In this document: positions 54,794 through 61,640 of the stretch, piece by piece | Layout: each line of letters begins with the position of its first letter | How positions within the stretch are numbered: the first letter of the stretch is position 1 | DNA from: a virus | Direction: 5' to 3' (one strand) | Length of the DNA: 64,000 bases | Virus record (IMG/VR): IMGVR_UViG_3300025133_000052 | Span: 29,285-93,284 of that record | The notes under the pieces: generated by a model | Databases searched by the model: none | The model's input: the letters and a program-made list of their open reading frames with translations, nothing else | Told to the model about the DNA's origin: nothing | Made by a program: the position numbers and the translations under genes

Positions 54794-55072
54794 CTATAGT
54801 GCTTTTCCTAATTTACTTGAATGGAACAATCTTTCTATTTTTTGGAATAATTTAATTTCTTTCTGAAATCCACCTTTACCTAGCTTCTGCTCTTCCCACT
54901 TCATACCTGCAGGAGTGTTTCTAACGGATTCGATATGAGCTGACATATCGGCAAGTTCATCTGATATACCATAGTATGCATCCTTAACATCCTCTAGACC
55001 TTCTAGGCCTAGTACCGTTCTTTCTTTTAATGCTTTATCTTGCCATTCTTTAATGTTAAATTTTTTAGTCAT
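54794..55072 (-). CDS. Packaged protein with capsid-targeting peptide
   Basis: 92 residues. MTKKFNIKEWQDKALKE/R is the targeting peptide. The mature part is helical (DVKDAYYGISDELADMSAHI, then a basic FQKEIKLFQKIERLF). It is the first gene of the island, behind a host-type promoter at 55095-55125 and a late-type motif at 55152-55162. Function unknown. Confidence 0.78.
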   Translation of the reverse strand: MTKKFNIKEWQDKALKERTVLGLEGLEDVKDAYYGISDELADMSAHIESVRNTPAGMKWEEQKLGKGGFQKEIKLFQKIERLFHSSKLGKAL

Positions 55073-55088
55073 ATTGTATCTTTTTACT
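55040..55088. repeat. 49-nt direct repeat, copy 2
   Basis: Second copy of 54745-54793, spanning the leader and start of the gene at 54794-55072. Confidence 0.92.
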
Positions 55089-55094
55089 GTAATA

Positions 55095-55125
55095 TAAAGA
55101 TAAGAACTTTACCGCAATTATCCAA
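55095..55125 (-). promoter_or_regulatory. Host-type (-33/-7) promoter of the packaged-protein island
   Basis: TTG at 55125-55123, 20 nt, TATCTTTA at 55102-55095, preceded by TTCT. It reads into the gene at 54794-55072, so at least this end of the island may be made early as well as late. Confidence 0.78.
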
Positions 55126-55151
55126 CTTTTTTACACTGTAAAATGTGTGCG

Positions 55152-55162
55152 AATATAAATAT
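55152..55162 (-). promoter_or_regulatory. Late-type AT motif (candidate promoter)
   Basis: Minus strand ATATTTATATT just upstream of the host-type promoter, so the island has both promoter classes in tandem. Confidence 0.45.
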
Positions 55163-56000
55163 GTAAGGAGCTGCAAAAATAACAGATCTGAACAATATAA
55201 TAGTAATAAGCTAAACAGTGGTTGTTAGTTGGCCCGGTTTTTGTTTTTTGAGAATCCTTGCAGGTTTGGATTTCGGGGGAAATGTTTTGAAAAGGAAAAG
55301 GTGGATGTGTGTGTGTGGTGATGGGCGCAGCGTGTGTGGGTGTAAAGGTGGTGTGGAGGTGTTACACTTAGTGTATTATTTACAACCAGTAGCCTATAGG
55401 TAAAAAAACTAACATGGACATACACACCACACAGATTCACTTCTCACCCCCCGTTATTTTTCTGATGTAGCGTTTATTATAGTACTGTATTATATATAAA
55501 TTTTATATATCTGTTTTTATAATATATTATTTACAGTTTATATAATTTTTAATTAAAAATATTCAGTTTAACGTTAAAAAAATTATTTTATTATTTAATT
55601 GAATTCAAATACAGTTATATTATATATTATATTTAATTATTTATTTAAAATTATATACAGATTATATAATATCGATTATATTATTTATATTATAATATTC
55701 GAATCGATTTAATTATTATATTATTATCGAGTCGTTATATTATATGTGTGCACAGGGAGTGATTGATGTGTTATATATACGTTGCTGTACCGTATTATTA
55801 TTAATTGTTATTGTTGTTATTGTATTGTTTGTGATGCCCGCCATATTATTTTAAATTATATCTGTCGATTAGTTGTTTATCTGAATTATTCTTCGTATCT
55901 TTATATTATAAGGGGCGAGGTCTGGCCTGTCATATTACATTTTATTATATATGTTATTATTATATTAATTATATTGTGTTCGATATATACAGATATAGCA

Positions 56001-56037
56001 CAAGCTAGCTTATCAATATTGATATGATGCTAGCTTG
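56001..56037. other. Nested palindrome
   Basis: Nine-nt arms CAAGCTAGC (56001-56009) and GCTAGCTTG (56029-56037) enclose a 14-nt perfect palindrome TATCAATATTGATA (56011-56024). No U tract follows on either side, so it looks more like a protein-binding site or cruciform than a terminator. Confidence 0.75.
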
Positions 56038-56081
56038 CGCGGTGGGAAAAACAACAACTATATTCTGTTATATTATGTTTA

Positions 56082-56139
56082 CTGAACGACCCCCTATGGA
56101 CGTGTGTTCTGTCCAATCTGCCGGGGGCTCACGATTCAG
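56082..56139 (-). terminator. Three-tier hairpin after the DUF932 gene
   Basis: CTGAA/TTCAG (56082, 56135), CCCCC/GGGGG (56090, 56123) and GGAC/GTCC (56098, 56111) nest within each other. It starts 12 nt past the stop of the leftward gene at 56151-56951. There is no U tract, so it could stabilise the mRNA end or bind a protein instead of stopping transcription. Confidence 0.55.
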
Positions 56140-56150
56140 TTACATTATTA

Positions 56151-56951
56151 TTATACTGTTTGAGCTACTAAGTCCCATACTTTCTGATTGAGTGCGAGTG
56201 AGCTCTCGTCTGATCTGACCTTACCCATTGTTCTGATTGTACCGTTCTTACCTCTTACTCTGATACCACCTCTTATAATGGCTTCTTGTAATCTGTTTAA
56301 TACTAACCAAGCACTGTTCCCCTCATCTTCGGGCCTTCTGACTTTTAATAGATCGCCTATGATTGGGGTACCCCCTGACAACTGTCTTCCACTTGTCCTT
56401 AACGTGAGTGCCTTTTTAGCTAGATCTCTTTGCTCCTTAGTTGTTAGCATTATATGTTTAAATGTTTCGATTTGTTTAACACTATCAGTAACTGCTTGAA
56501 CAGCTGCTCCTACGATGGTTTTAACATCTAGATCGCCCCTGTGGATTACTCGAGTCTTTGTATTCGCTTTACTGTCATCCATAACTACCATTCCGTTCTC
56601 ACATACTAGTCTGAAATGGCCCGCAAGTAATTTAAATGAACTCATTCCTGTGTACGAATTGATTAACAGTATCTCAGGAATTGTTTCGTTCACTTCAGTA
56701 GGTGACTGAAAGAAATTAATGTGTCTTAGTTTAACACAGTGGGTGCTGTAATCTTGTTTAGCTTCCGGATTGAACTTTCGTAGCGGAAACGCCTCGTAAG
56801 GTAACCAACCTTGATTCTGTAATTCCTTAAGTGCATCGACAGTGTTTAATACTGTGTACTTGTTAGTACGTGATACAGCTGGCGTTGGTTGAAACGCTCT
56901 AGGAATTTGTTCTTTGACTTCTAATATGTTTAATGCTTTTATCTCTGACAT
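56151..56951 (-). CDS. DUF932 family protein
   Basis: 266 residues, the usual size for the family. Typical parts are a YSTHCVKLRHI strand, SYTGMSSFKLLAGHFRLVCENGM with the conserved RLxCxNG-like core, and a C-terminal ALNQKVWDLVAQTV helix. DUF932 proteins are common on phages and plasmids and are tied to DNA metabolism or anti-defence in general terms; the reaction is unknown. It begins after the host-type promoter at 57001-57031, so it is early. Confidence 0.88.
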   Translation of the reverse strand: MSEIKALNILEVKEQIPRAFQPTPAVSRTNKYTVLNTVDALKELQNQGWLPYEAFPLRKFNPEAKQDYSTHCVKLRHINFFQSPTEVNETIPEILLINSYTGMSSFKLLAGHFRLVCENGMVVMDDSKANTKTRVIHRGDLDVKTIVGAAVQAVTDSVKQIETFKHIMLTTKEQRDLAKKALTLRTSGRQLSGGTPIIGDLLKVRRPEDEGNSAWLVLNRLQEAIIRGGIRVRGKNGTIRTMGKVRSDESSLALNQKVWDLVAQTV

Positions 56952-57000
56952 AATTTTTATTTTTTAATTGTTGTTGTTTTATTATTTATTTCTTATATAA

Positions 57001-57031
57001 TAAAGATACGAACTTTTTATCAGACTTCCAA
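57001..57031 (-). promoter_or_regulatory. Early host-type promoter
   Basis: GTTGGAAGTCTG at -33 (TTG 57031-57029), 20 nt, TTCG-TATCTTTA (-7 at 57008-57001), then TTATATAAG. It drives the DUF932 gene. The -33 box overlaps the last codons of the upstream small gene. Confidence 0.88.
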
Positions 57032-57169
57032 CTTATTCTCTACCTTTTTTAAAATTTTTTGAGTCTTTTTGTTCTCGATCTCTGTTGCAATGAGACCCAC
57101 AATAATACTTACTAACAATGTTACTGTACATGACAGTAATAAAACATTAACTTCATTTAAATATTCCAT
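57020..57169 (-). CDS. Small membrane protein
   Basis: 49 residues from ATG 57169. One membrane helix (VLLLSCTVTLLVSIIVGLIA, about 9-28), then a basic coiled tail. Its stop codon lies inside the -33 region of the next promoter, so coding and promoter functions share bases. Function unknown. Confidence 0.65.
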   Translation of the reverse strand: MEYLNEVNVLLLSCTVTLLVSIIVGLIATEIENKKTQKILKKVENKLEV

Positions 57170-57170
57170 A

Positions 57171-57326
57171 TTATTGTATTTCTGCTTTAGTTACAGTTTT
57201 GAGATTTCCTGATACTACAATAGTAAGACCATTATAATAATCTGATATTAATGAATCTGGTGCTTCTGTAAATACAGTAGTAAAGTAATTGGATCCATCT
57301 TCGAATGTGCATTTAATTTCTTTCAT
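57171..57326 (-). CDS. Hypothetical small protein
   Basis: 51 residues from ATG 57326 (MKEIKCTFEDGSNYFTTVF), beta-rich and acidic, soluble. It starts right after the promoter at 57361-57391 and ends 1 nt before the membrane protein gene. No family recognised. Confidence 0.65.
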   Translation of the reverse strand: MKEIKCTFEDGSNYFTTVFTEAPDSLISDYYNGLTIVVSGNLKTVTKAEIQ

Positions 57327-57360
57327 AATTGCTGTTTTTATTATCTCTTTCCTTATATAA

Positions 57361-57391
57361 TAAAGATACGAACTATTCCTCGGACTTCCAA
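57361..57391 (-). promoter_or_regulatory. Early host-type promoter
   Basis: TTG at 57391-57389, 20 nt, TATCTTTA at 57368-57361, with the full flanks (GTTGGAAGTC, GTTCG, TTATATAAGG). It drives the two small genes at 57020-57326. Confidence 0.88.
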
Positions 57392-57398
57392 CTATTCC

Positions 57399-57602
57399 TT
57401 AAAGTATTTCATTAATTATTTTTAAAGCTTTCTTTAAGCCCTTTACCTTACCTTTAGTTGTATAACTTTCAACTGGACAGCGAAGATACGAGAAGACTGA
57501 ATCACCTTTCTGTTCCTCGTACCTGTCAATTACAGCTTGTAACTGTTTGACTATTAATTCTTTCTTAGCTTCCGCCTCTAACTCATATACGCTAACTCTC
57601 AT
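57399..57602 (-). CDS. Hypothetical small helical protein
   Basis: 67 residues, helical (ELEAEAKKELIVKQLQAVID), with a Cys near 42 and a basic C-half. It follows the AAA ATPase gene by 4 nt and is probably co-transcribed with it. No family recognised. Confidence 0.68.
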   Translation of the reverse strand: MRVSVYELEAEAKKELIVKQLQAVIDRYEEQKGDSVFSYLRCPVESYTTKGKVKGLKKALKIINEIL

Positions 57603-57606
57603 AGTA

Positions 57607-58359
57607 CTACCCTATTACTTGTTCAGTGATCATCTTCCTCCAGTTACTGAAGTTCATTTGTCTTATCCTTATAGCTTTAATTAAGCTTCTGAAGTTTAAG
57701 TTAACACCGTCAAACTTTTTGTGAGCTGATGCTAGTGCATTTAGTGCGTCCTTTTTAATTTTTATATCTTCAATTTGTGGCTCAATCTGAGGAAGCAATG
57801 TTTTCATTCTCTTAAGCATCTGTGACGCGTTAAGCATGATGTCGATAATGAAGCTTCTACTTTTAATAGCGCTGTCAATATCACCCGCGGCGATGTTAGT
57901 AATAAAAATTACACGACCTGTAAAATTAAAGAAGCGTGGTAAGGCTAGCCCGTCTTGATCTTTTAACGGTTTAGCAGCCAACCATCCAATTGTCCTTTTG
58001 TCGTAGCTGTCAAGAGCTCCTTTAAGTAAATTGATAGCATCTTTATCTTTGAATACGGAATCGCAATCATCGAATATAATTAATTTATCAGAGTTCTCAA
58101 ATAGAGTGATGAACATTCCTGCTGCCGTGCTCCGACCTTTAACGTGAATGAAATCAACTCCTTCCTTGTACCCAGCTCTTCTGAGCTTTTGAAGTGTTAG
58201 GAATGTTTTACCTAAGCCCGGCATTCCTGAGATTATCAATGAAGGAGAAACTCCGGAACGAACCATATCTACTAGGTTAGTCATGTCATTGAATAATTGA
58301 TTGGGATTGCGCGCTTCCTGAAACGTCTTAAAATTGAGTTTGTTGTTTTTCTTTGTCAT
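57607..58359 (-). CDS. AAA ATPase (P-loop, MoxR/clamp-loader-like)
   Basis: 250 residues from ATG 58359 (MTKKNNKLNF); longer frames run into the promoter. Walker A GMPGLGKT at 45-52, Walker B LIIFDDCD at 93-100, a sensor-like IFITNI near 165 and an arginine-rich SAIKSRSF near 176. A C-terminal helical lid follows. The enzyme probably remodels a protein or DNA complex; phage copies of this kind are of unknown target. It begins after the promoter at 58391-58421 and is therefore early. Confidence 0.82.
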   Translation of the reverse strand: MTKKNNKLNFKTFQEARNPNQLFNDMTNLVDMVRSGVSPSLIISGMPGLGKTFLTLQKLRRAGYKEGVDFIHVKGRSTAAGMFITLFENSDKLIIFDDCDSVFKDKDAINLLKGALDSYDKRTIGWLAAKPLKDQDGLALPRFFNFTGRVIFITNIAAGDIDSAIKSRSFIIDIMLNASQMLKRMKTLLPQIEPQIEDIKIKKDALNALASAHKKFDGVNLNFRSLIKAIRIRQMNFSNWRKMITEQVIG

Positions 58360-58390
58360 TGCTTTAATTGTTATCTTTCTTCTTATATAA

Positions 58391-58421
58391 TAAAGATACG
58401 AACTATTCCTCAAAGGACCAA
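58391..58421 (-). promoter_or_regulatory. Early host-type promoter of the AAA ATPase gene
   Basis: TTG at 58421-58419, 20 nt, TATCTTTA at 58398-58391. The -33 flank is GTTGGTCC, different from the common GTTGGAAG; the -7 flanks are conserved. Confidence 0.85.
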
Positions 58422-58439
58422 CTATTCCGCAATAAAAAG

Positions 58440-58665
58440 GGCAATTATAAAAACAATATAAGGCTGGAGCTATCCTCCGAGCATTTAACCCTTACCGGGC
58501 ACCTTACATTGTTATAATATGTGTTGGTCAATTTGTGGGGTGCTACCAACTCACCCCAAACGATGCATCCGCTGATAATCTCCAACAACGACCAATTGTT
58601 GGTGGTATTAAATAAGGTTCCCGGCTCCAACAGTACATCATCCAACTTAGGAACAACCTTATATA
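58440..58665 (-). ncRNA. Candidate structured RNA or long leader
   Basis: No gene with an ATG is credible here. Three stem-loops are seen: CCAACAA/TTGTTGG (58582, 58596), TGGGGTG/CACCCCA (58536, 58552) and GGAG/CTCC (58466, 58475, extended by GCT/AGC). A C-then-T run (CCCTTTTTATT on the minus strand) follows at the left end like a terminator. A 66-codon open frame from a TTG covers the same bases, but has no ATG and reads poorly. RNA nature is a guess from structure. Confidence 0.4.
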
Positions 58666-58669
58666 TGTT

Positions 58670-58795
58670 TTATCTTTTCATATCTCTGTAAGCTTCAATC
58701 GCTTCGTCAAGATAATGATGATCAGGATTGTACGGTTCGTTTGCCCAGTTGTGTCCTAATCTTTTCAGTAAGTCGTAAGCTTCTTTATTTGTCAT
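58670..58795 (-). CDS. Hypothetical small protein
   Basis: 41 residues from ATG 58795 (MTNKEAYDLLKRLGHNW, then DEAIEAYRDMKR). Acidic helical, soluble. It follows the gene at 58800-59021 with 4 nt spacing. No family recognised. Confidence 0.65.
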   Translation of the reverse strand: MTNKEAYDLLKRLGHNWANEPYNPDHHYLDEAIEAYRDMKR

Positions 58796-58799
58796 TACT

Positions 58800-59021
58800 C
58801 TACGATGCTTTGTTAATCAATACAGCTTTATCAGAAGCCCCACACATCCAAACCTCCTTGCCCCTTTTAGTTGATCCCCAATCTGGATGCACTGCATTTA
58901 AAATCTTGAGATAAGCTGCTTGAGCTCCTTCCCAATAAGTCTTACCAGATAGGTCACCTGGGTAAGTTGTTGATTCATATTTAGCTTCGGCAAATAATTG
59001 GATTAAATTTTCAATATTCAT
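58800..59021 (-). CDS. Hypothetical small protein
   Basis: 73 residues: an N-terminal helix, a middle with YPGDLSGKTYWEGAQAAYLK, and a Trp-Met-Cys segment near the end. Soluble. It begins right after the promoter at 59065-59095. No family recognised. Confidence 0.68.
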   Translation of the reverse strand: MNIENLIQLFAEAKYESTTYPGDLSGKTYWEGAQAAYLKILNAVHPDWGSTKRGKEVWMCGASDKAVLINKAS

Positions 59022-59064
59022 AATTTTTGTTGTTTGTTGTTTTATTATCTCTTTCCTTATATAA

Positions 59065-59095
59065 TAAAGATACGAAGAATAATGCAGACTTCCAA
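59065..59095 (-). promoter_or_regulatory. Early host-type promoter
   Basis: TTG at 59095-59093, 20 nt, TATCTTTA at 59072-59065, with the full GTTGGAAGTCTG -33 flank and TTATATAAGG downstream. It drives the genes at 58670-59021. Confidence 0.88.
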
Positions 59096-59301
59096 CTGTT
59101 CCTTAATAAAAAGTAAATTAATTTGAAATAAGTTTGGAGAAACAGTGTTTACCAATTTTATTTTTATAATTATATAGTATATAATATATTATTGATATAT
59201 GTTTTAAAAATATAGTTAATAAGTATTTTAAACAATTAAACTCTTCGAACGTTAGTGAGAAGATAAGTTACGCTAAAAACACACAATAAGTTACATTCAA
59301 T

Positions 59302-59346
59302 AAGAGCTCATGATATTCTGTAAAAACAATATTATGGGCTCTTTTT
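59302..59346 (+). terminator. Rho-independent terminator, plus direction
   Basis: Sixteen-bp stem with two G-U pairs (59302-59317 with 59328-59343), a 10-nt loop and TTTTT directly after. The G-U pairs become A-C mismatches on the minus strand, so the structure is built for rightward RNA, although all nearby genes run leftward. Confidence 0.8.
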
Positions 59347-59619
59347 ACATTCCAGCCTTTTAAAGTAGTTCTATTGTAAGGAGTTAGCTAAGACTATTCT
59401 TTTTTATACACATTCACCTAAGCATTTTAAAACCTTGTCACTGTAACCATGGGCCTATATAAAACCATTGATCATTAACGCTATTCGGTGTTGAGGTAAT
59501 TCGAGGAACATGGAATATCACGGGCATTCTTCAGATTATATATAGGAGAGTGTTAAATATAATAACTTCTATATATGTAACCCATCATCGTTAAAAGAGT
59601 AACGAATACATTGAATAGC

Positions 59620-59650
59620 TAAAGATACGAACATTAATTCACAATTCCAA
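59620..59650 (-). promoter_or_regulatory. Host-type promoter facing a non-coding stretch
   Basis: TTG at 59650-59648, 20 nt, TATCTTTA at 59627-59620, with GTTCG before the -7. The -33 flank is GTTGGAATTG and the downstream TTATATAAG is missing. Confidence 0.78.
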
Positions 59651-60007
59651 CTAATCCCTGATGTATTTAGCTTTAAAAAGACCCTCTCTCCCTAATTCCT
59701 TTTACTAGTCCTTATAAGGTATTCTATTGTAAGGGGATACGTACGGAGAGCGTATGATAACATGGTTTGCTTAAAGGTATTAGTGTGGTCTATAGAAGAA
59801 AAAGTTGGTATATTGCGCGGGCCTGTATGATCTCCCGTCCATCCCCATCACACACTCCCCCTCTTTTCACTGAACTGACTATATAAATAAATGGTTTTTC
59901 TGTACATCTCGTTAAACTTGGGGTATTTCCGTACAAACACTCCCTCCCTCCCTCTTACCACTCTATTCTGTAAAAAAGAACTTGAATCGAAAGGTATTCA
60001 CTTACTT

Positions 60008-60277
60008 TTACATCTCGTACCACCTGTTAACGTACTCTTTAACGTCATTCTGTAATCCAGGTAAAGCTTTATACTTACCTACTCGTAACACTTTCTTTAC
60101 TGCCCGAAAGATAAATTCTTCTAGTTCACTCTTACTGCGGAATCTAACAATTGCATTCTCCTGCTTTGCCTTTACGTACGACACTGGATGTGTGTAATAT
60201 TCTTTAGTTTGTCTTAGTTCGCCCATTGTGCGGTTCTTGATTTCTTTTTCCATCTTTTCTTCTTTTTTAATTTTCAT
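60008..60277 (-). CDS. Hypothetical small protein
   Basis: 89 residues, basic and helical (AIVRFRSKSELEEFIFRAVKKVL). A second possible start is Met9. The ATG overlaps the last codons of the sigma gene, so it is translated with it; a DNA-binding or sigma-associated role is possible but not shown. Confidence 0.7.
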   Translation of the reverse strand: MKIKKEEKMEKEIKNRTMGELRQTKEYYTHPVSYVKAKQENAIVRFRSKSELEEFIFRAVKKVLRVGKYKALPGLQNDVKEYVNRWYEM

Positions 60278-60842
60278 TTCTCTTTATAAGTTCTGCCGCG
60301 CGTCTTCTAAATCTCTGTACCCTGTAATCAAATGTACTTCTCTTTACGCCCAGTTCCTTTGCGACTGTGATTGCTGGTCGTTCCTTTACAAATACTTCTT
60401 CGTAAATAATTTTATCTTCTTCAGTCAATTTACTTACCATATCGTTAATTGACTTTCTTTGTCTTTTCCTTTTCAAGTACACTTCCGTACTGTCAGATTG
60501 TGCACCGTGATATATATTAGGAATCGCATCCAGTGACGATATCCCTTTCTTTTTTTCCCGCATTTTCTCCTTGTAACAGTCAATGAAAAAGTTATCCATG
60601 GAGCGTGTTATCCAAGTCCCTAACTGAGCCCTTTCAGGATCGTACTGATGAAGCTTACCTGACATTTTCCCCAAGAACCTCAACGACATATCCTCTATTT
60701 CATCCACGCTGTAAAAACTGTCGTACTTCTTTTTTAAGTTACTAAAGAATATAGGTTTGTACTTGTAAAATAAAGGTGTGAACGCTTCCTTGTCTCCGTC
60801 AAGTACTTTCTTTACCAGTGCGTTTTCTTCATCGGTAGTCAT
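60267..60842 (-). CDS. ECF-like sigma-70 family factor
   Basis: 191 residues from ATG 60842 (MTTDEENALVKKVLDGDKEA); a GTG at 60872 overlapping the previous stop is an alternative. Region 2 spans about 12-95 (FTPLFYKYKPIFFSNLKKKY, then LGTWITRSMDNFFIDCYKEK), and region 4 about 133-185 with a helix-turn-helix (ITVAKELGVKRSTFDYRVQR). The two-domain form without region 3 is that of ECF factors. It should redirect host RNA polymerase, possibly to middle or late promoters. A second sigma-like gene lies at 34736-35437. Confidence 0.9.
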   Translation of the reverse strand: MTTDEENALVKKVLDGDKEAFTPLFYKYKPIFFSNLKKKYDSFYSVDEIEDMSLRFLGKMSGKLHQYDPERAQLGTWITRSMDNFFIDCYKEKMREKKKGISSLDAIPNIYHGAQSDSTEVYLKRKRQRKSINDMVSKLTEEDKIIYEEVFVKERPAITVAKELGVKRSTFDYRVQRFRRRAAELIKRNEN

Positions 60843-60868
60843 GTGGTAATATTTCCTGTTAACCCCTC

Positions 60869-61099
60869 TCACTCATCCCAATCTATTCTATCTCCCAGTG
60901 CTTGTGACGAAGCAAGTACGTACGTGTGTTTTATTAACGCTTTTGTTTTGTCATCTAATTCCCGTTCCTCCTCATTCTCTTGCCACCAAATATGTAAGTC
61001 GGCTCTTTCAAGAATATCCTCTCTAGTTGATTTAGGTAACCACGCTAGTATCACGTCATATTGCTCTTCATTTTCTTTATTACTGTCTGCCGTCCACAT
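60869..61099 (-). CDS. Hypothetical small acidic protein
   Basis: 76 residues, acidic and helical, with ILAWLPKSTREDILERADLHIWWQ near 17-40 and several Trp. Its end overlaps the alternative GTG start of the sigma gene. It could be a regulator of that factor by position alone; no family recognised. Confidence 0.68.
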   Translation of the reverse strand: MWTADSNKENEEQYDVILAWLPKSTREDILERADLHIWWQENEEERELDDKTKALIKHTYVLASSQALGDRIDWDE

Positions 61100-61100
61100 A

Positions 61101-61349
61101 TTATTTATATTGTTTCCATAAGGTATTTGCCCGTTTCATATCCGACTGTGTAAGTGGATGTGGATATTCATTTTGTACTGTTCTCACCAACCACTCTTCT
61201 ATCTGATCTTCATCCCCTTGAAAGCAGGCTGCTGAAGGATTGTTTACCACCCAACTCCTAAACCTAGTTTGCAGTTCGTACATTTTTGTCGCGTGCGTCA
61301 TTTGTGTTGCAAGGTGTTTGAGTTGTGGGAGACTGCCTATTTTTTTCAT
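61101..61349 (-). CDS. Hypothetical small protein
   Basis: 82 residues, helical with a single Cys near 42 and two Trp, soluble. It shares a weak pattern (KRANTLWKQYK at the C-end) with the ending of the gene at 61409-61639 (LEADNIWLYFKK), so the two may be distant copies. Confidence 0.68.
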   Translation of the reverse strand: MKKIGSLPQLKHLATQMTHATKMYELQTRFRSWVVNNPSAACFQGDEDQIEEWLVRTVQNEYPHPLTQSDMKRANTLWKQYK

Positions 61350-61408
61350 CCGTTTGCTGTTGTGTGTGACAAGACATATGTTGGGTGATCCGACTGCGGT
61401 TGGTCACA

Positions 61409-61639
61409 CTATGTTTGTTTTGTCTGCTGTTTAATCTTTTTAAAATATAACCATATATTATCTGCTTCTAATATATTTTCTTTTGTCATCAATATACTTT
61501 TACTTAGCATCACGTACCATTTATTGATTCTGATGCGCGCGTCGCTGTAAATAAGTCTTTCATGAATATCCCGTACCTTAACAAAACCGCTACCTTGATG
61601 TACAGTCGTTTTATTAAACCATTTTTCTGGTATTGTCAT
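61409..61639 (-). CDS. Hypothetical small protein
   Basis: 76 residues from ATG 61639 (MTIPEKWFNKTTVHQG). Basic, with VRDIHERLIYSDARIRINKW near 23-42. Longer frames overlap the upstream gene. No family recognised. Confidence 0.65.
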   Translation of the reverse strand: MTIPEKWFNKTTVHQGSGFVKVRDIHERLIYSDARIRINKWYVMLSKSILMTKENILEADNIWLYFKKIKQQTKQT

Positions 61640-61640
61640 A

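Larger units (their letters stand above)
55073..56150. other. Long non-coding block: promoter, GT-rich tract, AT island, hairpins
   Basis: No convincing gene in 1.08 kb. From left: host-type and late-type promoters (55095-55162); a G+T-rich stretch at about 55280-55365 followed by its C+A-rich near-complement (about 55410-55450); an almost pure A+T island at about 55466-55760 with three spaced ACAG(T/A)T-AT units (55533, 55611, 55657); a nested palindrome at 56001-56037; and a three-tier hairpin at 56082-56139. It separates the late island from the early region. Confidence 0.65.
59022..60007. other. Non-coding region of about 1 kb with promoters and a plus-strand terminator
   Basis: No convincing gene. 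It holds two host-type promoters (59065-59095 and 59620-59650), a strong hairpin terminator in the plus direction (59302-59346), a 13-nt repeat TTCTATTGTAAGG (59369 and 59722), and pyrimidine-rich tracts near 59820-59870 and 59935-59965. The promoter at 59620 faces left into 600 nt without a gene, so a non-coding transcript is likely. Confidence 0.6.

Noticed and set aside
55218-55440. Two opposite frames of 61 and 71 codons
   Set aside because: They mirror each other in a GT/CA-skewed tract, have low-complexity products rich in Cys, Val and Gly, or His and Thr, and no leader typical of this phage.
55782-56027. 81-codon rightward frame in the AT island
   Set aside because: Product is Ile/Tyr/Leu/Cys-rich as expected from random A+T sequence, on the unused strand.
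58445-58645. 66-codon leftward frame
   Set aside because: It starts at TTG, has no internal ATG, and its bases form strong hairpins; treated as a non-coding structured stretch.
59982-60197. 71-codon rightward frame
   Set aside because: Opposite to the 89-residue leftward gene that is coupled to the sigma factor; no plus-strand support.
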